From: Rhynchopus sp. YZ270_cl-10
Lineage: Eukaryota; Euglenozoa; Diplonemea; Diplonemida; Diplonemidae
Assembly (NCBI GenBank): GCA_964035575.1
Contig: OZ037897.1
Coordinates: forward strand, 558,001 to 622,000
DNA length: 64,000 bases
Direction: 5' to 3'
Shown: positions 48,846 through 57,311 of the stretch, in pieces
Layout of the letters: each line of letters begins with the position of its first letter
How positions within the stretch are numbered: position 1 is the stretch's first letter
The notes under the pieces: model-generated
Told to the model about the DNA's origin: nothing
The model's database searches: none
The model's input: only the letters and a program-made list of their open reading frames with translations
Position numbers and translations under genes: made by a program

Positions 48846-50987
48846 TCACAAATGCCACGGAAGCGATACTGTCTTCTGCACCTCCTCCCCCTCCTCCTCC
48901 TCCTCCTCCTCCGCTCCCTCCACATTCTCCACTACGACTTTCCTTTCAAGGATGCCAATGAGACGTTGCTTTTCTGAGGACTGCCGCCTGCAGCGTCGCA
49001 CAATGCTTGCTAGGTGTCGCGGGGCTCCCCCTAGGAGCTTCTGGGTAGAGAGCACGGAGGAGGAGAAGGCGGACCACACGACGGCATCGCGGTCTTCCTG
49101 GGGTCTATTTTGCTCCAGGGTAGGGCAGGTCTTCGCATCACAATACACCCTCAACATCATCTCTAATATTGCATAGTCGCACCCCACTCTGGGCACCTCA
49201 AATTGCCATTCTATCCACCCAGGCAGCTCCTTCCCCCGATCTTCATCCTCGAGAAATACCCTCAGAGTATCACCCCATGTCACACCGAAGATAGGCCCCC
49301 TTTCTTTAAGCGTTTCTAATAGAGAAATAACCTCATTCTGAGCTCTATTATTCTTTGCAAGCAATCCTAAAGTCTGCATTAATATGACATAACGGTTAGG
49401 TTGAAACGACACATTTTGCATCAAACTGTTCACAATGAGGGAAATTTCACGTTCGTTTCGGTGGTTTTCTGCTCGGTGGATGGTTCGTAATAATAGAAGA
49501 CTGTCTTGGTACGGTGTGCTTGCGGTCAATGTGTAGATCAAGTTTGAGAGAATTGAGTCAATTTGACGACGTTGCACCTCATTTTGCTGCGTCGGAGGCA
49601 GGCAAACACAGAGTTGTGTGATGATTGCAAGGTTTTGATGCATTAAATGTCTGCCTTCAAGAAGCGCCTCCACCACTATCGTGAAAATAGATGCCCTGAG
49701 CGCCTTAGTTTCATTCTCAAATCTCCTTAACAGCGCTGCAGAAGCGAGACAAATAACACTGCTTTTATAACCCCCTTTTATTGCAGATGAAACCATCGGA
49801 ATAAAGTTGGGAATATCATCCACAGAACTCATTGCAGCGGTATATGCATAGAACATCTTTGGATAGCATTCGGTTGGAGTTGCGACCAAAGTAAACACAT
49901 TTTTTGAGACAACGGAGGCCATATGTTGAGGAAGTGCAATTTGTACCAAAGGGGTTGCAGAAAGGGCTTGGAGTGTTCTGGTTGATTCATACGCAATTTG
50001 AGAGATTTCATTGAGATGCGCTCCATCCTGTCGTTTTGTGATGAAATTGGCGACGGAATTTTCCGCAATTTGCACTGCATCATGCAATGATTTTGCAGAA
50101 TTTGAGAGTCCAGAGGAAGAAGAAGACTGCGCTCGAAAAATGTTTTGTCCTGACCTCGCCATCTCCGCCACCGCCCACATCATTTTCGCCACCTTCTTCA
50201 ATTCTGAAGAATTCGCTCTTTTCGGAACAACCTCCACCCGTTTAGCCAAATCTAACATTTGCATATTCTTTTCGCCTAATACTACCGCAGCCCATACGAT
50301 ACGACAAAATACATCCACTAGAATTTTTTTTGTTTGTTTCAAATGATTTAGGACCTTTAGTAGATACGGTCGGGCCTCTTCTTTAAGTTTGTGATGTGCA
50401 GCCCCTTCTATGAGTCCTATAGCTAGGGTGAGAGAGGGTTTGGATGCTATAGAGTGGAGGGTTTCGGATTGGAGGGCACGACGGAGATAGCTTTGGGTGA
50501 GGGTGGCGTCAACGTTTGGTGCGTTGTGGAGCTTTGTCAATCCGACAGCAATTTGTGCGGTCGAAGCTGCGCTTGGAGATGCCCCCCGAAGGTACCCCCT
50601 CGACGCCTCAACAAAGACCCCAATGGAGGCCATACAATGCCTATCCTTCATAGCTTCACGATAATAAACTCCCCCCGCAAACACTGCAGACCCGAGATGG
50701 TTCCCTTCAACAGCAGGCCTCCCCCTTGCCTTTCTACTCGCAAGCTCCGCAGCGCGAGTAAACAACCCTGGCAAATGCTCCTTTGCATGAGTGACACGCG
50801 CTCTGGACATAACCTCCAAGACTGCTACAGCGACCTCACACTTAACGTCGGTGCGCACCTTCGCAGCCTTAGCTGAGGCACATAGTGAAGAGAGAAGGGC
50901 TTGGTTCACAACGCGAAGATCTCCGCTCTTCTTCAACGCTGCAACCTGCTCTCGGAGGGCAGCAGTGCGAAGGGCAGCAGAGGACAT
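48846..50987 (-). CDS. Large helical protein of unknown function, 713 residues
   Basis: An intact frame from the ATG at 50987 (MSSAALRTAALREQ) to 48846. The chain is nearly all alpha-helical and Ala/Leu/Val-rich, with successive helix pairs (for example ILVDVFCRIVWAAVVLGEK and VAKMMWAVAEMARSGQNIF). A Ser run (SSSSSG) lies near residue 290, and an acidic tail (EEEEEEEGEE) near the end. The layout suggests a helical-repeat adaptor or RNA-associated protein, possibly organellar, but no named family fits. It has the same general look as the proteins at 24774-27140 and 1-1963. Function is unknown. Confidence 0.85.
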   Translation of the reverse strand: MSSAALRTAALREQVAALKKSGDLRVVNQALLSSLCASAKAAKVRTDVKCEVAVAVLEVMSRARVTHAKEHLPGLFTRAAELASRKARGRPAVEGNHLGSAVFAGGVYYREAMKDRHCMASIGVFVEASRGYLRGASPSAASTAQIAVGLTKLHNAPNVDATLTQSYLRRALQSETLHSIASKPSLTLAIGLIEGAAHHKLKEEARPYLLKVLNHLKQTKKILVDVFCRIVWAAVVLGEKNMQMLDLAKRVEVVPKRANSSELKKVAKMMWAVAEMARSGQNIFRAQSSSSSGLSNSAKSLHDAVQIAENSVANFITKRQDGAHLNEISQIAYESTRTLQALSATPLVQIALPQHMASVVSKNVFTLVATPTECYPKMFYAYTAAMSSVDDIPNFIPMVSSAIKGGYKSSVICLASAALLRRFENETKALRASIFTIVVEALLEGRHLMHQNLAIITQLCVCLPPTQQNEVQRRQIDSILSNLIYTLTASTPYQDSLLLLRTIHRAENHRNEREISLIVNSLMQNVSFQPNRYVILMQTLGLLAKNNRAQNEVISLLETLKERGPIFGVTWGDTLRVFLEDEDRGKELPGWIEWQFEVPRVGCDYAILEMMLRVYCDAKTCPTLEQNRPQEDRDAVVWSAFSSSVLSTQKLLGGAPRHLASIVRRCRRQSSEKQRLIGILERKVVVENVEGAEEEEEEEGEEVQKTVSLPWHL

Positions 50988-51117
50988 TTTGGCGGATTTT
51001 TTTTTAGTTCCAAGTGTTTTATATGATATCCATTTTGAATGTGTGTTTGTGTAGTTCTATAGATGATATTATGAGACATAAAAATACAGTGGAGTTTTGC
51101 ATACTATTTCAACAATT

Positions 51118-51187
51118 CTTGATATGGCTGACCCCAAAATAGCAGAAAATAGCACTTTATCGCACCCCCCCCTTTCAGCCACACCAA
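51118..51187. mobile_element. Family G MITE, left end altered
   Basis: TATGGCTGACCCCAAAATAG on the left; TTTCAGCCACACCAAAA on the right. Confidence 0.65.
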
Positions 51188-51208
51188 AAAATTTCAGAAA
51201 AAAAAGTA

Positions 51209-51252
51209 AAGTTGATAGTGTAGGGCACTGACACTCCATGGGGGTATCGAAC
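51209..51252 (+). repeat. Family J repeat, partial
   Basis: GTTGATAGTGTAGGGCACTG then ACACTCC and GGGTATCGAAC. Confidence 0.5.
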
Positions 51253-51284
51253 GAAGGGTTGTTGTAATGAGTTGCTTCCAGGGG

Positions 51285-51413
51285 GGTTTGAAAATGCTTT
51301 TTTGTATGTTTTGAAAGTGCTTTGTGCTCTGTTTAATTTTGCTTGATAGTTTTGTAGACGTGGAGTTGGAGAGGAAGGGCGCGTTACTTTGTATGAGATT
51401 ACGACTTATCCTC
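51285..51413 (+). repeat. Family M repeat
   Basis: AAAGTGCTTTGTGCTCTG, TAGACGTGGAGTTGGAGAGG and GCGCGTTACTTTGTATGAG, matching the intronic copy at 3558. Confidence 0.8.
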
Positions 51414-51927
51414 TTTCTCAGCCACTGTCAAATGTCCTTGTTATTTGTTTCAAGGGTTGTTGTAAGGAATTGCTTCCAGGGGGGGGAAACTGTAAGCAGG
51501 CACACAAAAATCATTTTCCCCAATAAAAAAAATCGCTCCTTTTTTTTTTGTAATTTAATTGGCAGCTGAGGGGGAGGGGGGGAGGTTTTTGTACTCATAC
51601 CCCGACCCTTCTCCGTATGTGTAAATCAACGAAGGTATTTTTTCATTTTACCCCCCTCCTCTCTCTTCCCCCCTAAAACGGGCAATCACAAACCTAGCAA
51701 CAACATTCCCCCACCTCCCTCTCTCCCCCTCCCGCCCATGGCATTAAAGTTCAACCAATCCCCCCCCACCTCCCTACTCCTACGTCACACCAACCTCATC
51801 AGCAGCATTTTGGTATGAATTTTGCGATTCGAGGGTTTGAGCATCATCTTCGTATCCAGTTTAATACTAGAGTGTTTAAAACAGGGTGAAAACTGGGTGC
51901 TGTACCAAACCAACACTGCTCCCCACT

Positions 51928-53370
51928 TCACACCAACCTCATCAGCAAAGCAGCATTTGGTATGAGTTTTGCGGCTTCGAGGGTTTGAGTGTCATCCGTG
52001 TAGATCACCCGGGGGTATGCGGTTATGAGTTCAAACGCCTTTCCTATGTGCTGTTCTGGGAGCTGTGTCGCGACAAAGCCACGTACATCGCCTATCGTCG
52101 ACGATTCATGCAGCCTAGCAACCACTATCCCACGATCCACCACTCTGACCTGCATTAACACATTCGCCCCTTCTCCACCGATCTCTATAGGTTCAGTGAC
52201 CTCCTCATCTCCCCCTTCCTTTCCGTTGAGATAGGCACTCAAATCATCACGCACATTCACCATTTTCCCGGTAGAAGTGATCATCTGCTTTGGAATTCGT
52301 TTTATAAATGCATCCTTATTAAGAACCCTATACCCTGCATCCGAAACACTTTGAATATTGGTTGGCTTCTCTGCAGTAGGGTGGGGTTCGGTTGAATGGT
52401 CGATCAGATTTATTACCATGCCCTTTGGGAATTTCTCTTGATATTCATATGGGTAATATCCCTCTAGTATATCATCAAGGAAAGCGCGGCAGAGGGGCCA
52501 ATCATAGGGCCGGAACACACCACGTTCTACACAGATTCCGTCGTTGTAGACTATAACCTCAATCGCATCAGGGTCGCAAAATTTGGTCATTTCCCTCCCA
52601 TCCGCAAGCTTCTCTGCCGCTATTATCTTTTCTCCAGCATACAAATTCAATTCATTGACCTTAACAATCAGAAGCGACATAGTAAAGTACATTTGATTCG
52701 AAGATGGCTCCGTTGCTTCATGCGACTCCTTCCACGAAAAATTCTGCGAAGTTCCAGGAATGCTATCTAAAGAGAACCGCGCACCTCCTCCAATCGGTAC
52801 TGTCTCCGCAAAAGCTTCTGCAGAAGAAACTATAGAACCCCGTTTAGGTGAAGATGTTGACGAAGAGGGTTCTGTACTACCACGTACCAAAGGGCTGACC
52901 CGACCGGACCCAACCCAGTCATATCCCTGCTCTTTTAAAAAGTGTGTCATTTCGACGACCTGAAGTGCGAGCTTGGAGTTTTGTATTTTTATGACCTCCA
53001 GCTCTTCGTTTTGTGCTGCGTTTTGATCGGCTTTTTTATTTGCTTCACGGAGAGCATGGTCTTTTTTGACTAATTCTTCTTTTAATGCTCGGGAATGTGC
53101 TTCGCATTGAGCTAGCCTTTTTGCCATGGATGCCATTAGGTCGTTGTCATTCCCTCCAGAGGTAGAGGTTCTCCGCGCTAGCGATTCGGTCGGAAGCGTG
53201 CCCTTTCCCCCCGCGCCTTTCAAGTCTGCGTACACAGCTGCGTGGAGCAGATCCATCTCGTTCTGTCCTATTCCGCCTCTCGAGAGGAAGGTGCTAGGGT
53301 TATACCCAGGACTGCTAGTCGGAGTGCCAGACCCGGAGCGGGGTTTGCGGGGATCCTTCGGGTCTCCCAT
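51928..53370 (-). CDS. UBXN11: SEP- and UBX-domain protein, UBXN11-like
   Basis: 480 residues from the ATG at 53370 (MGDPKDPRKPRSG); the frame upstream is the leader and splice acceptor. A disordered N-terminus is followed by a coiled coil (about 80-145) and a Ser-rich linker. The SEP domain (about 265-330) reads VIVYNDGICVERGVFRPY, then FLDDILEGYYPYEYQEKFPKG. The C-terminal UBX domain (about 400-480) includes VLMQVRVVDRGIVVARLHES, DVRGFVAT and LIPNAALLMRL. Coiled coil, SEP and UBX in that order is the layout of UBXN11 (Socius). UBX domains usually dock on the AAA ATPase p97/Cdc48. UBXN11 is often conserved with cilia, consistent with its neighbours; that link is inference. Confidence 0.82.
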   Translation of the reverse strand: MGDPKDPRKPRSGSGTPTSSPGYNPSTFLSRGGIGQNEMDLLHAAVYADLKGAGGKGTLPTESLARRTSTSGGNDNDLMASMAKRLAQCEAHSRALKEELVKKDHALREANKKADQNAAQNEELEVIKIQNSKLALQVVEMTHFLKEQGYDWVGSGRVSPLVRGSTEPSSSTSSPKRGSIVSSAEAFAETVPIGGGARFSLDSIPGTSQNFSWKESHEATEPSSNQMYFTMSLLIVKVNELNLYAGEKIIAAEKLADGREMTKFCDPDAIEVIVYNDGICVERGVFRPYDWPLCRAFLDDILEGYYPYEYQEKFPKGMVINLIDHSTEPHPTAEKPTNIQSVSDAGYRVLNKDAFIKRIPKQMITSTGKMVNVRDDLSAYLNGKEGGDEEVTEPIEIGGEGANVLMQVRVVDRGIVVARLHESSTIGDVRGFVATQLPEQHIGKAFELITAYPRVIYTDDTQTLEAAKLIPNAALLMRLV

Positions 53371-53407
53371 AGTGGAATATGGGGTATTTTGATAGGTGGG
53401 ATTAAAA

Positions 53408-53440
53408 CTGTGGGATGGGGGAGAGAGAGGGAGAGGAGGG
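53408..53440 (-). promoter_or_regulatory. Probable splice acceptor upstream of the UBXN11-like gene
   Basis: A 30-base run of C and T ends CCCCCATCCCACAG, 37 bases before the ATG. It is the clearest candidate trans-splice site in the window. Confidence 0.55.
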
Positions 53441-53449
53441 ATCAAATAA

Positions 53450-53573
53450 AGTTGAAATACAAAAGTCCTCTCGTGAACAGTGTGCCGTTTGGTATGACCG
53501 GGTGTACCGGAGGGGTGGACACCCCAACCAATGCAGTCCTACAAATCCATTTCGTGGTTTACATCTGAAATAT
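53450..53573 (+). repeat. Family A repeat, long copy
   Basis: GTTGAAATACAAAAGTCCTC, TCGTGAACAGTGTGCC, GTACCGGAGGGGTGGACA and CCATTTCGTGGTTTACATC. Confidence 0.8.
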
Positions 53574-53940
53574 GCCACAAAAAATGTCCGCTGGTTTGAG
53601 AAAGGAGCAGAGGGGGGGGGTGAAGGAACGATTGACAAAATTCGATCAAAAAAAAATGCAACTTTTATTTGGCGCCTCAACGCACTGAAGGGGGTGGGGA
53701 GGAATAGGGATTGTCCTACCGTTTTGTTTACGATATGATGGCAAAAAAAAAACTCAGCACTCAATTTCCCACAAATTGCAGGAAATTGCTCGGTGCAAAA
53801 AAAACGGCCCCTCTACCCACACCACGCGGTACCAGGTCCCTATGCCATTTCACCATTTTCGGAAGTGTGGATTCGTTCGAATATCTTTCGTTTTTTTGTT
53901 ATTTTTTTTGTTTTCTGTTGTTTACCCAAAACCCCCCACA

Positions 53941-54930
53941 TTATGCCCCACGTATTCCACAGGCAGAGATCCGGATATGTTTAAGAGGACGGTCGTTGTG
54001 ATCACATTCTTCTTTCGATATTGCCTTCACAACCTCCATGCCAGAGACCACGTGTCCTATCGCCACGCATTTACGTTGCAAATGCTCTGCTGGTGCTAAT
54101 GTGATGAAGAACTGCGATGCATTCCGATTCGGTGCGCTTGTTGCCATTCCTGAGGAGGGGGAGATAAGGGGGTACCTATTAAACTCTAATTAGAGTATCA
54201 TTAGATTATTATCGACCAGTTAGAGTTTTTGAAAACTCTAATAAACGAATTATCAGACACTCCAATGGTGTGGCTGAAAGGGGGTACTATGACCCCAAAA
54301 TAGCAGAAAATAGCAGAAAGTAGCACAAAATAGCCCCAAAATAGCACCCCCCTTCAGCCACACCAGTCCACATCTCTTATGCGATATGCTTGGGAAAAAA
54401 AATGGGCATATTTCGCATTTCCACAAAGGCACACCAAATTAGACACCTTTTATATCGGACATACCCACAACCCCTGCCTTATCGAACGGAATGCTGTAAC
54501 TCTCATCCTCAAAGTATTTAGTACGCTCAAAGCTCGACCACCCCCCGGTTCCGTCGTAGTGCTCGTTGTCACCTCCTTGGATAAGGAAGCCTGGGAGCAC
54601 CTTGTGGATGTTGGTGTGCAGGTAGTGCAGGTTTCCGACCTTCAGCGAACGCACCCGCTTGGGCTCCGCAACCCCGATAGTCGCATACTCTCCTGTACAC
54701 AACGCAAGAAAGTTCTCCGCAGCCCGCGGCAATAACTCCCCATTCAGCTCAATCTCCACCCTCCCCACCGGATTCCCCCTCCCCGCTTCAAACTCAAGAA
54801 ACACCGTCGGGTTCGTCCCCCCCGTGTCACTCAACAACGGCACACCAGACGCCCCTGCAGCAGGCTCCTTAGAAAAAATGCTAATACTGCGTCTCTGCAC
54901 TGCAGGCAGCAGACGAACACATTGCATCAT
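53941..54930 (-). CDS. Cyclophilin-type peptidyl-prolyl isomerase, probably mitochondrial (two exons)
   Basis: Exon 1 is 54930-54465 and exon 2 is 54149-53941. The 315-nt intron starts GTATGTCC and ends CTCCTCAG and splits a Gly codon (G|GA), giving 224 residues. The basic N-terminus MMQCVRLLPAVQRRSISIF suggests mitochondrial import. The cyclophilin fold occupies about residues 43-224: IHKVLPGFLIQGGD, DGTGGWSS, FEDESYSIPFDKAGVVGMA and PNRNASQFFIT. The catalytic Arg of the usual HRV/HRI motif is Lys110 here (IHKV), and the Trp of the cyclosporin pocket (the EWL position) is His (EHL). These changes are seen in divergent family members and may lower activity or drug binding. The intron carries a family G MITE and a TAATTAGAG-type fragment. 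Confidence 0.9.
54150..54464 (-). other. Cyclophilin intron
   Basis: Starts G|GTATGTCC and ends CCTCAG|GA, phase 1. Most of its length is repeat: the G MITE at 54266-54364 and an ACTCTAATTAGAGT-type piece at 54180-54255. Confidence 0.85.
54266..54364. mobile_element. Family G MITE in the cyclophilin intron
   Basis: The ends TGGTGTGGCTGAAAGGGGG and CCCCCCTTCAGCCACACCA are inverted partners. The interior repeats AAAATAGCAG-type units. It is 99 bp long. Confidence 0.8.
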
Positions 54931-54960
54931 TTTTAGAGTAGTTTTTGTTTTGTTAATGTG

Positions 54961-54983
54961 CTGGAAAAAGGGAGGGGGGTTGT
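54961..54983 (-). promoter_or_regulatory. Probable splice acceptor upstream of the cyclophilin gene
   Basis: CAACCCCCCTCCCTTTTTCCAG ends about 30 bases before the ATG, less its first bases. A strong pyrimidine tract with CAG. Confidence 0.55.
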
Positions 54984-55012
54984 GAAAAAAATGGAGAAAA
55001 AAAGCTGTGATA

Positions 55013-55063
55013 TTTCATATACATTCTTTTATTACGAAGGTATAGAGGGTAAATAAGTACCCT
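55013..55063 (+). repeat. Family C repeat, divergent
   Basis: ATTTCATATACATTCTTTTA, TTACGAAGGTATAGA and GGGTAAATAAGTACCC. The second stem is reduced to GGGTA/TACCC with both arms changed together. Confidence 0.7.
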
Positions 55064-55293
55064 TTGCTTTTAGCTGTGATATGAATACCGAAGCGCTTCA
55101 TATTGAGTTTGTGTTTTGTCACGATTTTGTGGATCGTACAGCGTGAAAAGAAAAGGTTGACTTTTTTTCTTTTGAAGCCCATCAGAGCATATATTTCTTT
55201 TGTATCGATATTCCCTCCACAGAGGCTTTTTTTGGGATTACTTTTGAGATTCTCCATTTTTTTTTTCTTTTTTTTTTGTTGCATTGTTCTTTC

Positions 55294-56931
55294 CTATTCC
55301 TCTCCCGTGGTGCGGGTGGATTTTGCTTTTTTCCCTCTCGTTCCATCAATGAGATATTGAGATTCAAAGGCACCCGCTTTTCCGAGATTGACGCGACGGT
55401 CTATTTCGAGGTTTGTGTCGAGCTCGAGGTTTTCGTAACCTTCAAAGTGTCTGTCTGGACGAATCGGGATTGTTGTCATGGAACGAGCAGACATGACACG
55501 CGAAATGTCAGACAACGTCTCCACCCTCTCCTTCCCTTCTTTGATCGGACTGTCTTCCTTCAAACTCACTGCAATCGTGCTTGGGTACATTGGTCCAGAA
55601 AACCCTTTCATGTCAGGCTCGATAAAATCAATTCTACTCCTTCTCGACAGCAACAACGCTGGTGAATAATAACCGAATAGAACCTCCGAATTAGCGATGT
55701 GCTGATTTTCTGCAACAAAACTCTTAAAAGAAGCATGTTTCCCAGAAGTAAACAACGCCAACGCGGTGAGGTGGAGGAGCGCGAGAATCTCTGTTGCATT
55801 GTAGAGACCCTCCGCATTTTGGGTTCGTAGGTATGCAAGAACGTTTGCAGTAAGGAGCTTTGCACTGCGATTTCTTCCATATTTGCGTGCATACCACCAG
55901 CACAGCGTTAACTTCGCAGTATGGTCAAAATCAGAGAGAAGCAGCTTATGTGTACGAAACGCTGATATCAACAACGTCTCCTCCCCAAGAAAAGGATTCG
56001 CCCTCAACGGCTCAGCCTCTAACACCTCCGCGCTTTCTGTATGATTCAGCAGAATCTTCTCGGTATCTGCGACCACCAAATACCGTTTCCCTTTTCCCAT
56101 CGGAATCGCTTCACACTGCGCTACCACATGCACCGCTTGCGTCCAGCCACAAATCTCATTTAATGCTACCTTATCATCACCTTGCGGCCAAATACCAAGA
56201 CGGGTCTCATTTTCTTCGTGAACACCTCTGTTATGATAGGCGATATGCGCAGATTCTGCACCAACCAAATGAACAACAAATCGGTCATCAATTGGACGTT
56301 CCGGAAGGCTAAATGTACAGGATTTGATTGGAACCACACTCCGACCCGCTTTCCCAAACCCTTCCACCTCACCGTCCCCTGCCCCTTCACTCTCAGTAAT
56401 GTTAAAATCGAAGACAAGCTGTTCCTTCACCCCCTTCTCTCCTCTATAACTCACCACCGCAACCAGCTGACGGATTGTCGCGAAACTCCCTACAGCCCCA
56501 GGCAAATCCAAAGGCGCCAAGGCATATTCTGGGCGTGGTGCCTGCTCTTTCGGTACATCTGTATTGTACGGACTGTACTGTGACTGCAGAAACCCATTCA
56601 CTTGGTTATCCATTGTACCGAAAGACGGCATTTCTGGATGGCGATAAACCTCTCTCGGGATAGATGCGGTGTGCGGTGCGTCTACCGCCTGGGGGAGCTG
56701 GCTGGAGGCGGAAGAATAGGGTTCTGCGTACGTCTCCTCCTCAACGGAGGCAACCGAAGCCGCCCTGTCCACCTCCTCCACCACCTCCGTCGTTGTAGAA
56801 GCTTCGACGTCGAAGGTCGTGCTGCCGTCTGCCGTCTCAGCCGCCACATCGTGCACTCTCCCTTTAGTACAATACCAACGACCCTTCATATAGAGCTGCC
56901 TCACTACGGTGCGCGAAAGAAGTGCATTCAT
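55294..56931 (-). CDS. Protein of unknown function with a probable mitochondrial targeting sequence, 545 residues
   Basis: The chosen ATG is at 56931: MNALLSRTVVRQLYMKGRW is basic, amphipathic and typical of mitochondrial presequences. An upstream in-frame start would place a splice acceptor inside the protein. Residues 30-160 are Thr/Ser/Glu/Pro-rich. A mixed alpha/beta region follows (ATIRQLVAVVSYRGEKG, KSCTFSLPERPIDDRFVVH, ICGWTQAVHVVAQCEAIP), and then a helical stretch (FDHTAKLTLCWWYARKYG, ATEILALLHLTALALF). I do not recognise a family. A protein of this kind would be expected to act in the mitochondrial matrix, which is inference from the N-terminus only. Confidence 0.8.
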   Translation of the reverse strand: MNALLSRTVVRQLYMKGRWYCTKGRVHDVAAETADGSTTFDVEASTTTEVVEEVDRAASVASVEEETYAEPYSSASSQLPQAVDAPHTASIPREVYRHPEMPSFGTMDNQVNGFLQSQYSPYNTDVPKEQAPRPEYALAPLDLPGAVGSFATIRQLVAVVSYRGEKGVKEQLVFDFNITESEGAGDGEVEGFGKAGRSVVPIKSCTFSLPERPIDDRFVVHLVGAESAHIAYHNRGVHEENETRLGIWPQGDDKVALNEICGWTQAVHVVAQCEAIPMGKGKRYLVVADTEKILLNHTESAEVLEAEPLRANPFLGEETLLISAFRTHKLLLSDFDHTAKLTLCWWYARKYGRNRSAKLLTANVLAYLRTQNAEGLYNATEILALLHLTALALFTSGKHASFKSFVAENQHIANSEVLFGYYSPALLLSRRSRIDFIEPDMKGFSGPMYPSTIAVSLKEDSPIKEGKERVETLSDISRVMSARSMTTIPIRPDRHFEGYENLELDTNLEIDRRVNLGKAGAFESQYLIDGTRGKKAKSTRTTGEE

Positions 56932-57311
56932 TTTTTGTTCCAAAGGTGTTGACTGATCCCAACTGATCCAACTGAGGGGGGGGAGGATGAGTGGGGGGGT
57001 AGGCATTGATCAAGAAGTTATGACGACGTTGAAGAAGTGTTAAGGAGGGGGGGAGGAAATGCAAGGAGAAGGGGAAGGGGATATTTTATTTTTTTTTGAT
57101 CAAATAGAAGTGAAATTCTATTATTTCAGGCACGATGCAAGGAGAAGAAGAAGGGGAAGGGGGAAAAAACCAGGGGGGGGTGTCATGTAACGATTATGTT
57201 AAGCAATAAACTGAAAACCCACTCTTTTTTTTTTTTTTTCCTCTTTTTTTCATGGATACTCAGGGAACAGAGTTTCCAGAACAAATCCCCCTTTTTTTTA
57301 TACCCCCCTTT
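56932..57311. other. Spacer without recognisable features except a splice acceptor
   Basis: The probable acceptor CATCCTCCCCCCCCTCAG lies near 56972-56988. From 57000 the stretch is G+A-rich and then has a T-run near 57225. I see no repeat family or gene. Confidence 0.65.

Larger units (their letters stand above)
50988..51927. other. Spacer with repeats G, J and M
   Basis: Family G lies at 51118-51187, a J fragment at 51209-51252 and M at 51285-51413. From 51560 to 51790 it is C- and T-rich. Just before the UBXN11-like stop, the segment near 51790-51830 (CACACCAACCTCATCAGCAG) partly repeats the end of that gene, suggesting a small duplication. No gene is visible. Confidence 0.65.
53371..53940. 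other. Spacer between the UBXN11-like and cyclophilin genes
   Basis: It contains the likely UBXN11 acceptor and a long family A repeat. The remainder (53580-53940) is A/T-rich, with no feature I can name. Confidence 0.7.
54931..55293. other. Short spacer with a splice acceptor and a family C repeat
   Basis: It holds the probable acceptor of the cyclophilin gene at 54961 and a family C copy at 55013-55063. The remainder is T-rich. Confidence 0.7.
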
